A DNA stretch of 64,000 nucleotides, from positions 305,458 through 369,457 of the forward strand of contig NZ_MUYU01000006.1 of assembly GCF_002014825.1 (NCBI RefSeq), given 5' to 3'. Source of the DNA: Moraxella pluranimalium (GTDB lineage Bacteria; Pseudomonadota; Gammaproteobacteria; Pseudomonadales; Moraxellaceae). Every line of letters begins with the position of its first letter. Within the stretch, counting starts at the first letter, position 1. Position numbers and translations under genes: made by a program. The notes under the pieces are model-generated. The model was given only the letters and a program-made list of their open reading frames with translations, made no database searches and was not told the origin of the DNA. Below, one piece after another: positions 63,420 through 64,000 of the stretch.

Positions 63420-64000
63420 ATGTTTGAATTGACATTTTTGGGGACATCCAGTGGTGTGCCCACCACACGGCGTAATGTCTCGGGGCTTGCGGTATCGCTA
63501 CTGGGTGAAACGGGACAAACGGGTAAATCCACGCCGTGGATACTCATCGACTGCGGTGAAGCCACACAGCATCAACTACTACGCACCGCACACAAGCCAA
63601 GTATGCTACAGGCGATTGTTATCACGCATATGCATGGCGATCATTGTTATGGCTTGATGGGACTGCTGGCAAGTCTTGGCATGCATGGTCGCAGGGCAGC
63701 ATTGCCCATCATCGCACCGCCTGCACTTGGTGAGCTACTCGATGCGTTTATCCGCTTGACCGAGATGAATTTAAGCTATGAGATTGAATTTATTGATATT
63801 CATGAAGTTATCGATGATGGTGTGCGATTATCGCTGACGCCCGAGCATTGGCTTGATATTGATATTTATAAGCTTAGCCATCGCTGTGAAAGCTTTGGTT
63901 TTGGGCTGACGCAGACCATGACCAAATCCAAGCTTGATACCGATAAGCTTTTAGCACAGGGTATTGATAAGGTGCATTGGGGGTGTGTAGTGGTCAACTA
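63420..64000 (+). CDS. rnz: Ribonuclease Z / MBL-fold hydrolase, 5' part
   Basis: Open from ATG 63420 to the window edge (193 codons), so the C-terminus is missing. The N-terminus MFELTFLGTSSGVPTTRRN and the metal motif HMHGDHCYGLMGLLASLGM (His70, His72, Asp74, His75) are typical of RNase Z, the metallo-beta-lactamase-fold endonuclease that matures tRNA 3' ends. The SHRCESFGFG segment near residue 157 fits the following histidine. In bacteria whose tRNA genes encode CCA, as both here do, the enzyme's main role is less clear. The exosite domain is outside the visible part or short. Confidence 0.88.
   Translation, partial: MFELTFLGTSSGVPTTRRNVSGLAVSLLGETGQTGKSTPWILIDCGEATQHQLLRTAHKPSMLQAIVITHMHGDHCYGLMGLLASLGMHGRRAALPIIAPPALGELLDAFIRLTEMNLSYEIEFIDIHEVIDDGVRLSLTPEHWLDIDIYKLSHRCESFGFGLTQTMTKSKLDTDKLLAQGIDKVHWGCVVVN

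Noticed and set aside
1..64000. CRISPR array, prophage or toxin-antitoxin system
   Set aside because: No regularly spaced direct repeats, no phage structural or integrase genes and no recognisable toxin-antitoxin pair were seen on either strand.

Overview
This 64 kb window looks like chromosomal DNA of a gammaproteobacterium of the family Moraxellaceae, most likely Moraxella or a close relative. The reasons are a fused NuoCD subunit, an IS1016-type insertion sequence, the protein sequences themselves, and a moderately AT-leaning base composition judged by eye. Almost all of it is conserved housekeeping DNA. Small AT-rich orphan genes, one insertion sequence and a few regulatory features make up the accessory part. 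I see no CRISPR array, prophage or antiviral defence system.

Layout. 1-3.4 kb: end of bamA, then lpxD-fabZ-lpxA (outer-membrane and lipid A biogenesis). 3.7-5.3 kb: an NSS-type Na+-coupled amino-acid transporter with a 42-residue MetS-like partner. 5.5-11.2 kb: succinate/acetate CoA-transferase, an orphan secreted protein between two nearly identical terminators, metY, argC and an SH3-like lipoprotein. 11.3-15.8 kb: copper genes (copA behind a CueR-type promoter, a DUF305 lipoprotein, a CopZ-like chaperone) with lolA among them. 16-32.5 kb: complete respiratory complex I operon nuoA-B-CD-E-F-G-H-I-J-K-L-M-N, with a GFA-family gene inserted between nuoCD and nuoE. 32.5-37.5 kb: fpr, pncA, two tandem SH3-like secreted proteins behind a poly-C promoter, sotB and rimO. 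37.6-39.3 kb: orphan secreted protein, IS1016-like element with an 8-bp target duplication, and a tRNA-Val/tRNA-Asp pair. 39.5-42.3 kb: peroxide and methionine-sulfoxide repair genes, then a divergent XRE-HTH/aminotransferase fusion. 42.5-46.1 kb: sulfite reduction (cysI, DUF934, cysG). 46.3-50.8 kb: a coiled-coil membrane protein, clpS-clpA and htpX. 51-58.2 kb: lytic transglycosylase, ypjD, ffh, tsaB, uppP, rsmJ, ubiA. 58.3-64 kb: EamA exporter with a coupled orphan, Mn-type sodA, a secreted orphan, a LysE exporter, an MFS transporter and the start of an RNase Z.

The two most interesting signals are regulatory. (1) The XRE-aminotransferase fusion at 40750 has four TTGCAA palindromes (plus one degenerate copy) upstream and one inside its coding start. 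One of them forms the -35 hexamer of its best promoter, which suggests a MocR-like enzyme-regulator built on a different DNA-binding domain. (2) A run of ten C residues lies between the -35 and -10 boxes of a promoter for tandem SH3-like secreted proteins at 34.1-34.7 kb, an arrangement expected to give phase-variable expression. Other points of note are the GFA gene and a terminator-like hairpin inside the nuo operon, a His-rich tail on NuoM, a His-to-Tyr change in the UppP active-site motif, and two compensating homopolymer frameshifts in the transposase.
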